A DNA stretch of 64,000 bases. Source: Trichoplax sp. H2. Its lineage: Eukaryota > Placozoa > Uniplacotomia > Trichoplacea. The notes beneath the pieces were generated by a model. That model worked only from the letters and a program-made list of their open reading frames with translations, did no database searches and was not told the DNA's origin. The translations under genes and the position numbers were made by a program. Location of the stretch: positions 62,001 through 126,000 of the forward strand of contig NOWV01000201.1 in assembly GCA_003344405.1 (NCBI GenBank), read 5' to 3'. This document shows positions 24,304 through 37,800 of the stretch, in pieces; positions within the stretch are counted from its first letter, which is position 1; every line of letters begins with the position of its first letter.

Positions 24304-26158
24304 ATGAAACGAAAACAACCTGCACGAAATAGTGGCAGTAATGCTAAGAAAGAGAAAATCAGCCAGATATCATACGACGCCCAATGGAAACAAATTGGAT
24401 CACCAATTGCAGCTGATTTGAAACCTCTCCTCATCTTGGATGGACCTGGCATTCCATCTTCGCAGGTCGTCTACGGTTTCGATATGGATGACACCATTAT
24501 TACTCCAGCTAGTGGAAGAAAATTTGGCCAAGGTTCAGACGATTGGGTCTTGCTATTTCCTGAAGTAGCAGATACATTGAGAGAATTGCACAAAAATGGG
24601 ATAAAAATAGCCATATTTACCAACCAAGGAGGTATCGAAAAGAAGAAAGTCACCGTGCCATCCATATGTAAAAAAATTGAAAATATTATCAATGAAATTG
24701 ATATACCCATTCAGGTCTTTATTTCAACTGGTCAGTCTCATTACAGAAAACCTAGTCCTTGCATGTGGGAATACATGCAAAAGAATTGCAATGGTGGGAA
24801 AAACATCGATACATCAAAATCATTTTATGTTGGAGATGCTGCTGGTAGACCCAAGGGTTGGAAACCGGGTGCAAAAAAGGATTTCTCCTGCAGTGATAGA
24901 ATGTTTGCTGCTAACGCCAAGGTCCAATTTGCCACACCGGAAGAATTTTTCTTAAAGGAAAAGCCTGCATCATTTAATTGGAATTCGATCGATCCCAACT
25001 CTTTACTAAAAGAGGTCATTGCTAAGAATAAACGCCCAGTCTATGCTTCTAAGGTAACGCTCTCTTTTTCAATAGGTATCGGTAATAAAACCTCCATAGG
25101 GTCTTCATCCATGAATACTGAAACTACTGCATAGGCCATAAAATACATAGACTGCAGCGTATCCACCTCCCTATCGATCTATGTACAGTACTTTGCTTTA
25201 TTCATTATTATTAGTAATGCTTACTCAGCCTGCCGTAGTACCTACGATGTAACATTATCTTAACAGCTTCAGCATAATAATTAGATTACTCAAGAATATC
25301 TTTTGTAATTCAAACCATTATTGATATAGCTACATACAATTTGCAATAGGATAGTAGGACAGCAATCGAACTGAATCGACATCGATAGGGTAGCTTCAGT
25401 CATACAAGTAGCTCACAATGTGTTAAGCGGTCTCCATTAAAAGCCACATGCATTAAATTGCTCATTTACAGCTCCACTTTATATCATAATATGTACTATT
25501 ACCTTTTATACGCCTTTTATTCAATTTTTAAGTTTCGTTATGATCAATTTATAATTTTATGAAGCGGCCAATCTACTCAGTTTTATAGAATACTAGTTAG
25601 ACAACATTAATTAACTCTAAACAATCAAATAACTGCTAAATGCTAACCCCCAAAAACTGTGTGATATCGATTTTTTAGAGCCAGGAAGTTGTCTTACTGA
25701 TTGGTCGTCCAGCTTCAGGCAAATCTACCTTTGCCGAGCGGTACTTTGTATCTGCTGGCTATGTATCAATCAATCGGGATACTTTGCAAACGCAGAAAAA
25801 GTGCTTAGATGTGACCAAGCAGTCCTTGAAAAGTGGTAAATCTGTGGTTGTTGATAATACTAATCCGAGTAAGGAAGCACGCAAGAATTACATTGATGCT
25901 GCTAAAAGTGCCGGTGTTCCTGTCAGGTGCTTCCACTTGACGACGAATGACGAAATTGCTTCTCATTTGAATATGTTTCGTCAAACGCAAACGCAAGGAA
26001 AGAGAAGACGAGTACCTTATGTTGGTTTCAGGGTATATGATAAAGGATTTCAATCCCCTTCAAAATCAGAAGGCTTCACTGAAGTCACTATGTTAGATTT
26101 TAAACCCTCTTTCGATAGCAAAAACGATCAAGACATGTTTCTTCAGTGGACTTGTTAA
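24304..26158 (+). CDS. PNKP: Bifunctional polynucleotide phosphatase/kinase (PNKP), without FHA domain
   Basis: Two exons, 24304-25053 and 25679-26158, joined in phase 0 (donor GTAACG, acceptor TTTTTTAG), give 409 residues. The enzyme restores 5'-phosphate and 3'-hydroxyl ends at DNA breaks in the nucleus. A basic N-terminus (KRK at 2-4, KK at 15-16) could be a nuclear signal. The HAD phosphatase domain follows: motif I DMDDT with Asp60 and Asp62, IFTNQGG, RKPSPCMWEYM, GDAAGR, KKDFSCSDR and TPEEFFLK. The second exon carries the kinase: P-loop GRPASGKST at 259-267, SINRDT, DNTNPS, and GF..YDKGFQ near the C-terminus. Animal PNKPs normally begin with an FHA domain that docks on XRCC1/XRCC4; none is encoded here, and the stop at 24244 with the TATA box argues against a hidden upstream exon. 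Motif I has Asp63 where most relatives have Gly, a change common in other HAD enzymes. Confidence 0.93.
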
Positions 26159-26365
26159 AATAGTAACATTCTTCATGCTCTTAAACTGGCTAATCTTGAT
26201 CATATGAACATCAACAATACGTAGAATCATTTAAGGATCGTCTGTATTTTAATCTGATTAATCACTGATAGATTGTCAACAAGAAAACCTAGTTCAAATT
26301 ATTAGCTAGATATAAAGGTTACGAAAGTTACTGTATAACGAAACCCAAAATGCGGCTGAGAAAGC

Positions 26366-26371
26366 AATAAA
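26366..26371 (+). terminator. Candidate polyadenylation signal of PNKP
   Basis: AATAAA about 208 bases after the PNKP stop codon. It is the first canonical hexamer I noticed downstream; the hexamer is common by chance in AT-rich DNA. Confidence 0.4.
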
Positions 26372-28896
26372 GAGTTGTTCGTGATCTTACCTAGTACATA
26401 CCCGTATGTAATGAAAAATGAAATCTATTTGTGTACCACGTATACGGTGCAATCCATGTAAATTGAAGCAAAATTTTTATAATATTATAGTACTGTATAT
26501 CAGAAGTTGTAGCTCTTTTATTATGTAAAATATATACAAACATTTTCCCAATATCCTAGTTGGTTAACTTGTATTGTTGATTATTATATATCCATAATAT
26601 GAAATAAATAAATATATCTATCGTCTTTGTGGTCGTAGCGAAATTTGAGGCTTCCTTCAACTTGTGAATATTATACGACTCTTAATTACAGCAAATCCTT
26701 TATTTTATTATGCTATTTTAAATTCAGGCTGTGTTGGTACCGTGCATTAACAATCTTAATATGTAGGTATTCTTGCATGTAAAAATAATATACTGCTTAT
26801 GACTAGTTTAATACGCCACGTCAAACTACCAAATACACCCGTCTATCAATATTAACGATAATTCGTATACCACTTGAAGCTGAATATCACTCTTTTGTCT
26901 GCATATGAAACCATAACTCCTTAGCTATTACCAAAATCTCAATAAGTGCTTTTTCTAATTACGCTATTTTCACTGCTTGTATACGCATTACTATTCTACT
27001 AGAGTGCATCAAATATTAAATTACGTTATAACATAACCTTATTCCAAATACTACTGGGATAGAGACAATATAAAAACTATCAGTAATTTAAAATATTAAC
27101 TGTAGATAGCAGTGTCAGTAATTTAATTTAAAAGACAAAATACACTTTATGAAACACGTTTTCAAGGCTATTTTGCAGTCAATATTACGGTAAGAAAGTT
27201 AAAGTGCCGGACATTTTGCATCCATAGACTACTAGATGTACCAAAAAATTGATAAGCTCATACTCCAGTATATGTTTTCATTAATTAAAGTCTTCCATCC
27301 TCACTCAAATTAGAGCATTAAATTGTACAAATATAGCAACTGTACCGATAGATGGTTTGCAAAATTGTGTATAGAGATATTATCTTAGAAATTAATGACA
27401 CAAACTATTCATAAACCATTGCAAAGCACATTTTATCCTACAGTCATCGTAGTAATTTAGTTAAATTTAAACTGTGAGTACAACTGTAATTTTTATGCCA
27501 TTATTATTTACATTGATAATAGTAAATGTATGTATACCCTTACAATAGTGTATAACAGTGTATACCTGTTAGGCGGAATATAATATGATTTCCTATCAGA
27601 ACGATTCTTTTACAATACCAAGGTAATTTACAAATAATCTAATTAAAATTTCAAGGACATAGTTTAGCTTATTTACTGTTTTAGATTATTACAATCATTA
27701 TATTCCATTTAATATTCTTAAAACCATTATTATAACTCATGCATTCCATATTTCAAAAATAATGCCATTATCAAACAAAATACTACATCGCAGGTAAGAT
27801 ACAAGGTGTTGATTTATACAGTCTGATTTTACTTCATAAATTATGACAAGAGAAAAAAATTTATGCTTAAATACTTACCATACTGCTACTGTACAACGTT
27901 TTCGTTGTCATACGGGACTATATCCATTTTATCCTTTATTAAGTAATCCAATAGCAAAGATACGCTAATCATACTGCTGCTGTCATATACATTTAGCATC
28001 TATTAGATAATTATATAATGAATACATCGATAAAATTTGTACTTTCTATTACTCTTAACCAATAATGTAGGAGATACAAAATACTACCAACGTACCGTGC
28101 TGGTAGATATTTTATGACGGCAATAGTAAAATTCATACCTTGCAATTCCAAAATCACAAGAATTTCTAGCCAATTTATAAAACTTTTTAATATTATTTTT
28201 TAATAGAAATTACAATGATAGAAATATGTTTTAGTTCGTTATAACAAGTTCCATTATCAAGCTAGTTATCATATACGCTTATAATAGATTAACTAAAATT
28301 AAACTATCCTAATATTGGAAATAGAGACCATAGCGTTTAGCTTCGTCATTCTTTAAAAGCAAATAGTATAGTATTTTAAAATTTGGTTCTATCACAGCCT
28401 TTTTATAGCTAGCTTCATTGTCTTGTCTTGGTAGATGAACAATGGTGGCGGCTGTTTATTAGTAATACAAGGGAAAATAATCATGACTCTCTTTATAATT
28501 TTCACGTGTTATTGAGAATTAAAGATAGAAATACCTAGAATTGAGATCATTCAGAAGTAATTCAACATCCTATTCAATTACTTCATTAATCGATCTTTTC
28601 TTTTTGTCTTGAATATTCTAATTCGATTAGAAAATATATTATACTCTGTATTTATCTATATTTCATATGGGCCTATATATATATATTTGTATATTGATTT
28701 CAAGTTACAAAGAATTTTTTATATAATATATATTACATCGAAAATATAGTCGATCTGCCATTTTATCAATATACTTTCTAGTCAGCAACTATCTTGATTC
28801 AACTGAATCCTGAACAGTGATCATAATTAACATTTCGTAAATATCAAAATAAATTGGTCTAGTTTATAAAGCTAATAACAGCATCACAGTAGCAGC
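26372..28896. other. Intergenic DNA between PNKP and the peroxiredoxin gene
   Basis: No gene or clear repeat is visible apart from a TATATATATAT microsatellite at about 28674-28684. The peroxiredoxin promoter must lie in its right part; I see no unambiguous TATA box. Confidence 0.45.
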
Positions 28897-31800
28897 ATGA
28901 GTAAAGCAAAAGTTCAGTATCCAGCACCAGATTTTCATGGTATTGCTGTCGTTGATGGCGATTTTCGAGAAATTCAACTATCTGATTACGTCGGTAAGTT
29001 ATGTTTAGAAGCATTCTTAGTCAATTTTATAATTTTATCAAAGTTCTAATTAGCAAATCAACTGCGAACTTTACGGCTACATTGATTCATTTTCTTTGTT
29101 GCTCAATGGGTGTAAATAACTTATAACGTCAAATAGATACAGCATACGATTTCAGTCATCCTACTATATCATTTTTAGAATGAATTATGGTTATAAATAT
29201 AACAAGCACGAGGTAGTTATTTGTTTCTTTGCTATGTTGGTTAAAATAGTAATAGTCTTCCCATTTTACATTATTAATTCAGCTTTACTGCTCATCAAAA
29301 TCAATTTGTTTGAAAACTTGAATTAATGTAAATACAGCAATCATCTACTCGTCTATCTTTCATGGTATTTTTTACTAATCTTGTTGGCTCAATAAACTAA
29401 ACTACATCTTAATTTTCATACATCATGCTTGATATTATAGGAAAGTACTTGGTATTTTTCTTTTACCCAATGGATTTGTAAGTAATAAATAAATTCAGTA
29501 ATTTTAAATTCTAAGTACAATATCACGATATTCACCCTTAAATGCAATCTAATATTTACAGCAAATAAGCAGAAATTTTTCTTTGATTACTTAACATGGA
29601 GTAGCATGGATAATTGTATGCCGTAAATAAACTTAGCTTTCAAGACCAATATTTCATGTTTTTATTCCCTCTTTTAACCTATTTTTGGAAAAGTTATTTT
29701 TACAAATGTCTACAACCTTATTAAATCTCATATTTAAAAGCACTGATGAAACAACTGGCGCTTTCTCTAACAAATTTCTAATTAGTAAAGGAATATAATC
29801 GATTTCATAAATCTATATGCATACAGAATTGGTTCTGATAATTTCGGGGATTATACTAGTCAAGCTGCTTAACTAAATACCATTAAAGAATCAATCTTGT
29901 CAATTTAACTAGTCATAAAGGCTCTGTCATATTAAGGAAAAGACAAGTATGGCAATGGCAAATAAGTTAACTTGACATTTATTTGTCATCTTGGTAATAT
30001 TACTTTTATCTATTAATGATAGCTATCGCCAAATTAACAGTAAATTATTGATTATTGTCAAGCCTAGAAAAAAATCGAATTTTATAACTAAAAAAAGCTA
30101 CTTAAAATTATCGAAATTTATTAGTGTTATAAAATACAATTGATTTCAGATTGGGTTAGTTTGGTTTGGCCTTTTGTCCTCTTCTTTTTCTACTTTAACA
30201 ATGATCAATATGTTTTGACTATATGCTGAAAGAACAAGTTAAGGGAAAAGTTTATTATTTAAATTGAAATCTATTAATCACTTCCTCGATATGGCCCAAT
30301 ACACGGTTATTTTATTCTCTTTAGAGAATAAAGGTCAAACGGAGAATATTTCCTACAATTTAATAACCTTTGAAATTGTTTTTTTGATATTTAAATGCTA
30401 ACAGTAAGTTATTGCCTCTTGTAGTAAGAAGTTGTTTGTTATTCTATAGTATATCTGTTCTAGAAAAAGATAATGTTAAGTGGCAATTATGATTGTAAAA
30501 GTAGCCTTAGTCAGAATATGATCGGACTGAATTCACTTTGGTAATAGTTGACTCCAGTACATTATCTTCTTTATGAGTATGAAAAAAACTAAACTATTAT
30601 GCAGATACATATAATATTGATTAGAACGTTGTCAAGAATAAATTTAACATCCGCCACATTTGCCACTGTCATGTCCTTTCAAGTTTGTTATAATTACTTA
30701 ACAACACGATTGAACTTTATTGCACACGGCTATAATATCAGGAATGTTCTTTTATATCAATCAAGGCATTTTTTCTGGTGTTACTCTATCTTAATAAGCT
30801 GATTTCTATCCTAACTAATGAATTTATTATATATCAGAGTACAAGAGATTGCTTGCAGGCGTGAAAAGATTAGAAGATATAAAAAGTTCATTTTAAATGC
30901 ATGAAAGCGGTTTTGATGTTATCTAGTGTTCGAGTACCACGCTGCTTCACTATGATAACAAATTGCTGCATGGATAAACTATAGAAAGTTTATTCCAAAA
31001 GTTCATCTCATTTTTGAGCCTATCAGATAGAGTCTAATTTTAATTCTTGTTATACAAATGACGTAGATAATTACGAAGTTTGTAGGTTATTTGCTTTAAT
31101 TTTTAGGATACTTTTTATCATTTTTCCTCCTCATAAATGTTTCTGCTATGTCTTATAATTTTTTCGGCATAGATACTTTTTCACGGTACAACATTGAAAG
31201 CTACGATTAAAAATCAGTTTAAATAATTGAAATTGTTTACATATAAATACTTGAAGTTTATTTGAAAAATAATTTATCATCGCCAATAAATTTAAAGACG
31301 TCGAATTTATGCAATCCCACTAACAAACACTCTGATACTATATTTTTATTGTACTCTGCCAAACTTTATCAAATAAAATATTCCTGGTAATAATACTAAT
31401 TTAAGTATTGATCATAATTTAAAGGACGAATAGTTCGTTGGTAGAATGGGTGGTTTAGCTAGTGAAAAATTGAAATTATTTACCTATTTAATATTTAAAA
31501 GTTTTATAACAAACATTTTTGAGAATGAATGGCTTAACATGGCGATTGAAATTTTCGGTACCTCTTTTTAAATGGAAATTTATTTGCGGATAGATTTTTG
31601 AACCTTTGTACTGTATTTGTAAAGGATCAGAACGTAGTCTTAAAATTTTTTCTATAAGAAAATAATTTATACATGAATATTTGATACTTGAAAAAGTTTT
31701 TAGAAGAGTAAAGAGATCCTCAGCCTTAACCAAGTATTGACAATGTTGAAGATTATTATTTTTAAAATGAAACGAGTAATACTGCCTGCTTTTAACGGCA

Positions 31801-34800
31801 TTTACAAGAACGTAAGGAAAAAACTAGTTTTGTTAACTGTATACTTCTTATTAGTGAAGACATGCAGCCGTAGTCAACGGATTATCTAACTAGAATTAAA
31901 CTACGTATATGATGTGCCAGATTCAAAAGTGATTATTTTTATCGTTTGAATCTTGTTTATGTGAATGTTAGTCTTATTTATGTAGGTATACACTATAATT
32001 AAATTGGATCTAGCCAAGGATTCAACCACTACGGTTATAGTTAATCATAAATGAACAAACCAGCAAATAGAGAATGATAATAATACTTACCTTAAATGGG
32101 GGAGGCGCCATTTTGAATCAATTTTAGCATGTTAGCGTTAATTATCCTACTGATTAACTTATTCGAAACTGGATGTTAAAGATTATTAAAAAAGAATATA
32201 GCGATAGAGTAAAGTTGAACTTTCGCTCACATTTTTACTTTTACTGTTATCTGTTGATAAAATCAAGGCAAGTTTACAGTCACTGAAGGAGTATGGCGTT
32301 TATTTTTATATCGCATATTAAGGTTCCTAGTCATCAAAAGTCGCTTAATTAACTAAAATCTATCTTACACTTTTCAGACATCAGATCCAATACAAAATTA
32401 ATTATGCAATCTTTATCCAAAATTTATTTCCAACGGGGTGGAGTTACCAAATCTTTCTTATACATTTCAAATATAACATTACCGTAAATACTAATAGATT
32501 ACTCAGTTCTTATCTACCTCATATTTTGCCTTCAACTATTAAAATTTCCGTTCATATAGGCCATGTTTATTAATTAGGTAGGATAGTTCAATCTTTCTTG
32601 CATTTCTAAATATTAAATCAAGTGCAAATTGATTACTCAGTCTTTATTGTACACTTATTTTGATGTAAGCTTTAGTTTCTAGTATATGTTCACTGCTTAG
32701 TCTTGAGGTATAACGATTATTCAAGTGATATAAGAAAATTAACTTTTTTCCTACTTTTCTATGCCAGTATAGTCAACTTTGACACGTAGATTTGTTAATT
32801 TTAATTCAAACAACTTGTTCTCCCTTGAAATTCTGAAATGTTACAATAGAGTTCATATAATTAGAGTTACGTATGTTTATCGGTATTTCGGGGTGGAGAC
32901 TTAAATGGATAACAACTTCGTCTAAATTAAAAAAATTGCTATATTGGCTAATGGCTTATATTGACTATATTGGCAAGTGCTGGTAGAGAATTTATTTAGA
33001 TAAGATATAAATCAAGTTCATATCATATCATGCATAGTGCATTATTTTCGAAACTATGGCAAAAGGTAATGTGTTACCACTGGACGAATGTATTATTTGG
33101 TAAAATAGGGAAAAGATCTTTCTTGAAATTGATTTGTAATTGTCACTTACAAAAAGAAAACTAGAGAGGAAACTAGCGTAGTAGGAAATGTCTTTGTTAA
33201 CTTGTGATATATTGCAAATTAGCTTAAACGTTATTGGCTCTCTTTTTATAGTGTTATCAATTATTCATAATTTGCAAAATACTAGAGATAATATGGGAAT
33301 ATAGTTATTGTAGCTCAATAATATCCATTTTCTCATGTATTTTTCTAAGAATACGATGCTACGTCATGATATTTTGTTACAGTTTTTCGGAAACAAATAA
33401 GATGATTTTAATTCTTTCATTTAGTAAATATCAGTGTAAATTAAGAGTTCATAGTCAAAAAGGCAAAATTAGACAAGTTTTTAAATAACTAATCAGATAT
33501 AAGATAAGATCAAAGTGTCCGATTTGCAAATAGAAATGAGGTTAAATTGATTTCTGTTTGACAGCTACAAGAATAGTAAAAATAAACCATGATACGCATA
33601 ATTCATAGGGTATGAAAACCCTTATTCCTTATCGCTTATAGCATAAATGTCTAGCGAAAAATAATTTTACTTTTATGTCTACTGTAGTGAAAGTCAAATC
33701 AGTTATTCTCTTCATTCATTTTGTACAGAGACTACTACTAAAACGATTTAATCCCAAGTTTCTTAAATTAAATAAATTGATAATTGACTTATTTGCATCT
33801 CATGATGGCCAACATGGTTAAATACACTTACAGTACTTTAAATGAAACCATGATTCTGCTTATTCACATCTTGTGATGACCAATGTGATTCAATACCTGC
33901 ACATTAATTGCCGTGAAAATTCGGCTAGCATATCATGATACAATATAAATGCAATGATAACTCTACTTGCACGTATCTTGTAATAGTTAACACGATTTAG
34001 TACCGGTACCCTATCAGAAGAATACTACCAAAATAATGGGTTATAAATAAATAACGTGCGACTAATAAAGTCTTATATAAATTCTCATTCTGCTAAACAA
34101 AAGAACAATGTTTACGCAAATTTTTGCAGTAACAATAAAGCCAGTACAACCTAAAAATGACTTTATTTCTTGCTCTGTCGTAAGAGTTTTCAAGAAAAAT
34201 CGTTTTTATGTATAATAATTGAAGTTAAATACTGATTTAGAACCTTACAATCATAAATAGTTTAAGTGCTATACTTACATCTATGATATCTCATGAAACT
34301 TAAATGGAATCTAATGAGCTATTATTCACATATGTATAATATAACAACTTTTCTAAATTCAAGACTATATTAGAAGTTATCTAACAATAAAAATTATAAT
34401 TTATACTATTGTAGAATAGTCCATAATTTTTCATTTAACAAATTGTTCGATAAAGAGAGTGAAGATACTAAATATAGTTTATTTTTGTAGTAATTAGATC
34501 AATCATTTTTTTAAAGTGTAATATAGCTAAACGATATATTGCGACTATTTCCGTTGGTTTTATATCATTTACTTACATATAGAAATTGAATTGAATTTAT
34601 TTGATTCGTCTTAGTGAAAGGATAAGGGCTATTAGATTTTCGAAAATATACTTAGCTGTCTGACAGATTTTACTCATGTTAATGAAGCACTAATTATTTT
34701 TGATTAATGCTTTAAATAAAATTAGTACTTCATGATATTTTATTTTATAGATGAATGCATATTGTTTAAAGCAACTGCAATAGAGTATGATCTCTGACTT

Positions 34801-37800
34801 TAATGATGGAAGAAAGATAATTTCTTTAACAAGAGGAAGTTACGGATAGATGATTTTATCATAATGAGTTGATCAATAACTATATGGTTATTGATATTTT
34901 GGTCATATAAATTAATAACCCTGCGGGCCAAATGGCACTGAAGTTATTTGAAAGGATGGTATAGTCTATCAATGGCTTATTAGGCAAGGGAGAGACACTG
35001 AAATTAGATAAGGGATATTTCCTCTAATGAATAATTCTGTATTCGCCTAAAAATAATCATTTCATCATCGATGTAATTTGTCTTGATCTAGTTCTACCTT
35101 GTTTTTATTTAATGATATCATTATAGCTCAGAAATGATTCCTGAATTCTTAAAATAAATTATTCCATTTGTCATTGCAAAGGAATTAATTAATTTTTAGC
35201 ACCTGTGTCATAAACGGATACTAATGACGTAATAGTATATATAGAGACTCTTGATCAGCATAATGAGTTTACCTAAAGACGTAATACGTAATATGGACTA
35301 TCGTATAGAACGTATATCTATGCAGATGAAGATAAATAAATTATTATTAATTAATATAAGTTATTAAATTAATCAAATTAAATTCGATGAAAATAAGTCT
35401 GATTAATTAACTGTTCTAATCCACTTTTTTAGTACCTTTGTCTGTCCAACTGAAATCATCGCTTTTAGCAATCGTGCCAAAGACTTTCGAGAGATTAATT
35501 GTGAAGTTGTAGCTTGCTCCACTGATTCCGAGTACTCTCATCTAGCTTGGTAAGCGTAGTTGCCATGTCCCAGTAGGCACTCATTATATCTTATTAATTC
35601 CATTATATATTATTAGCAATTATACAAGGCTTCACTATTTTTACATAAATTTATGTACAGAATTTATGTATATACAATATATGAAAATTACAGTAACGAA
35701 TTCGCCATATCTATTCTCAATAATAAGTTTTCGGGCTTGATTAATAAGATAGTGTATTATTTTAGAAGCAATTGCCTGAATAATTATGTTTTAATCTGAA
35801 TTTTCTTGATTAATACGATTTAAATACATGGATAATTATAGATTTAAGAATATTATGCTTAGATTAGCGATATTCTAGTATGTGGTATTCTCTTATCATA
35901 TTTATTATTTTCATTACTTGGGCGATGCTATCTATATAGGACAAATGTTTCTCGTAATGAGGGTGGCTTAGGCAAAATGGATATCCCTATACTAGCCGAC
36001 AAAACTAAATCCATTGCAAGAGACTATGGAGTATTAATAGAAGATGACGGCGTTGCACTTAGGTTATACCCGTAAAATTTAAAATTATAAAATAATAGTG
36101 AATGAAAAGAAAGATCATTCTATCTACATTAGTAATTGAGATAATTGTTAGCTGTTTCAGTTCTAACTTAGCCTAACGGTGCTGTCCATTATATCACATA
36201 AATTACCGTTAAGTTGCCGAATGATCTATTTTTATTTTCTGAAATAGTATGCAATATTTTCAATTGTATTTATATAGAGGTTTATTTATTATTAATGGTC
36301 GTGGAATATTGAAGCAAATAACCATAAATGACTTACCTGTTGGAAGATCAGTAGATGAGGTCCTACGCTTGGTCAAAGCTTTCCAGTTTACGGATAAACA
36401 TGGAGAAGTCTGTCCTGCTAATTGGTCACCAGGTTCAAAAACGGTAAAGGAGATCTTCACATTCCGTGTATCTGATCCTAGCTCTGCAAAGCCACTCAAT
36501 AAAATCGATTTACACCGTCATGTTGATAAAAATTCAACTAAGCCTAATGATGAACAAAAAAATAATAACGGTAGTAGAACAGTCGCGACTACTACAAATG
36601 CAACAAATACCTCAACAGCAACACCGACTGCTGCTAAAACAGCTATGACTACCACTACTAATAATAATACTACAATTGCTGTTCAAAATAACACAAATCA
36701 TGACAAAAATAGCCAACATCATCATAACATTTACTCCGATATGACGAATCAAAATGGCAGCAAACAGAACCAGACTAGTAAAAGCCAGCAAAAAGCTACA
36801 GCTAGCTCTGATCAGCAACAGTTGGTGTACTGTAAAATTTGTACTCTATATTAAATTCTAAATTAGTGCTAGTGCATACTCAATCATTCATTTTTGACGT
36901 TTAGATTTTACTGTAAGTCAGTCAGTTGTACAGCACACCCTTCTATTTCATACATTACTAAAATAATGTAGATACTGTCCATCTTGTTCAACATTATGAT
37001 AATACTATTTCGTAAGCAAATTTATTAATACTCGTTTGCTGGTTATCAATTTAGGTGTACATAAATTCGCTTAATTTAAAAATTAGTCGCGATTATTATC
37101 CTATCTATTTTATCAATTTACTTTGGTTAGTTTATAGTAGAAAGACAAGAATAACCAAATTAGTATTTCAATTTGCTAATACAATTAGATATACTTTATC
37201 GGATGTTTGCTATTTTAATGATTTACCGTACGATTTTATAACTGGTTTTTGCTTGCTATTACACAAGAGCTAGGCTCTATTCGATTCTAAATCGTTATGA
37301 TAAGATCGTACCTGCGCATTTATTATGTGTAATCATAATACCTTGTACTCAGCTATTTCTTTTCTACTCTACTTGGTGATTTAATACATATATTCTAATA
37401 ATCCTGTAATAACAAAATTATCAATTTATAATTAATTATGGGAACAACATCGTACTATATCACCTATAATTTCAATGCATGCTTTCATATCATTTTTTTT
37501 GGGCGTTACTGTAAAATACTAGTTTTTAAAATGCTTTATTCTCTGATATGCTAATCTCAATTTGGATCGCAGTGATTTATATAAAGTAAATCTATAAATG
37601 AAGGAAGAAGTATAGGGTTCTTTGATCTCATCTATGCTAAAATTTAGACAGTCTAATAATTCATACTTACTCGTATATGTGTGATAAAGTGCTTTACTTA
37701 GTAGTATACATGCAAGATACTTATATCAGTTGTCTACTTGTATATTACAAATCGTTGGATTATCTATCCTTGTTTTCAATTTCATTATGGATATTGCATT

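Larger units (their letters stand above)
29478..35432 (+). other. Very long second intron of the peroxiredoxin gene
   Basis: 5955 bases, from donor GTAAGT to acceptor CCACTTTTTTAG, against 205-1430 bases for most other introns in the window. No nested gene is recognised; the frames 30599-30802 (+) and 31488-31733 (-) carry no motif. It holds two diverged tandem repeats (about 32370-32690 and 33786-34015). Confidence 0.7.

Noticed and set aside
36612-36818. Minus-strand frame opposite the peroxiredoxin intron
   Set aside because: It is the antisense of the low-complexity Thr/Asn-rich stretch and has no independent support.
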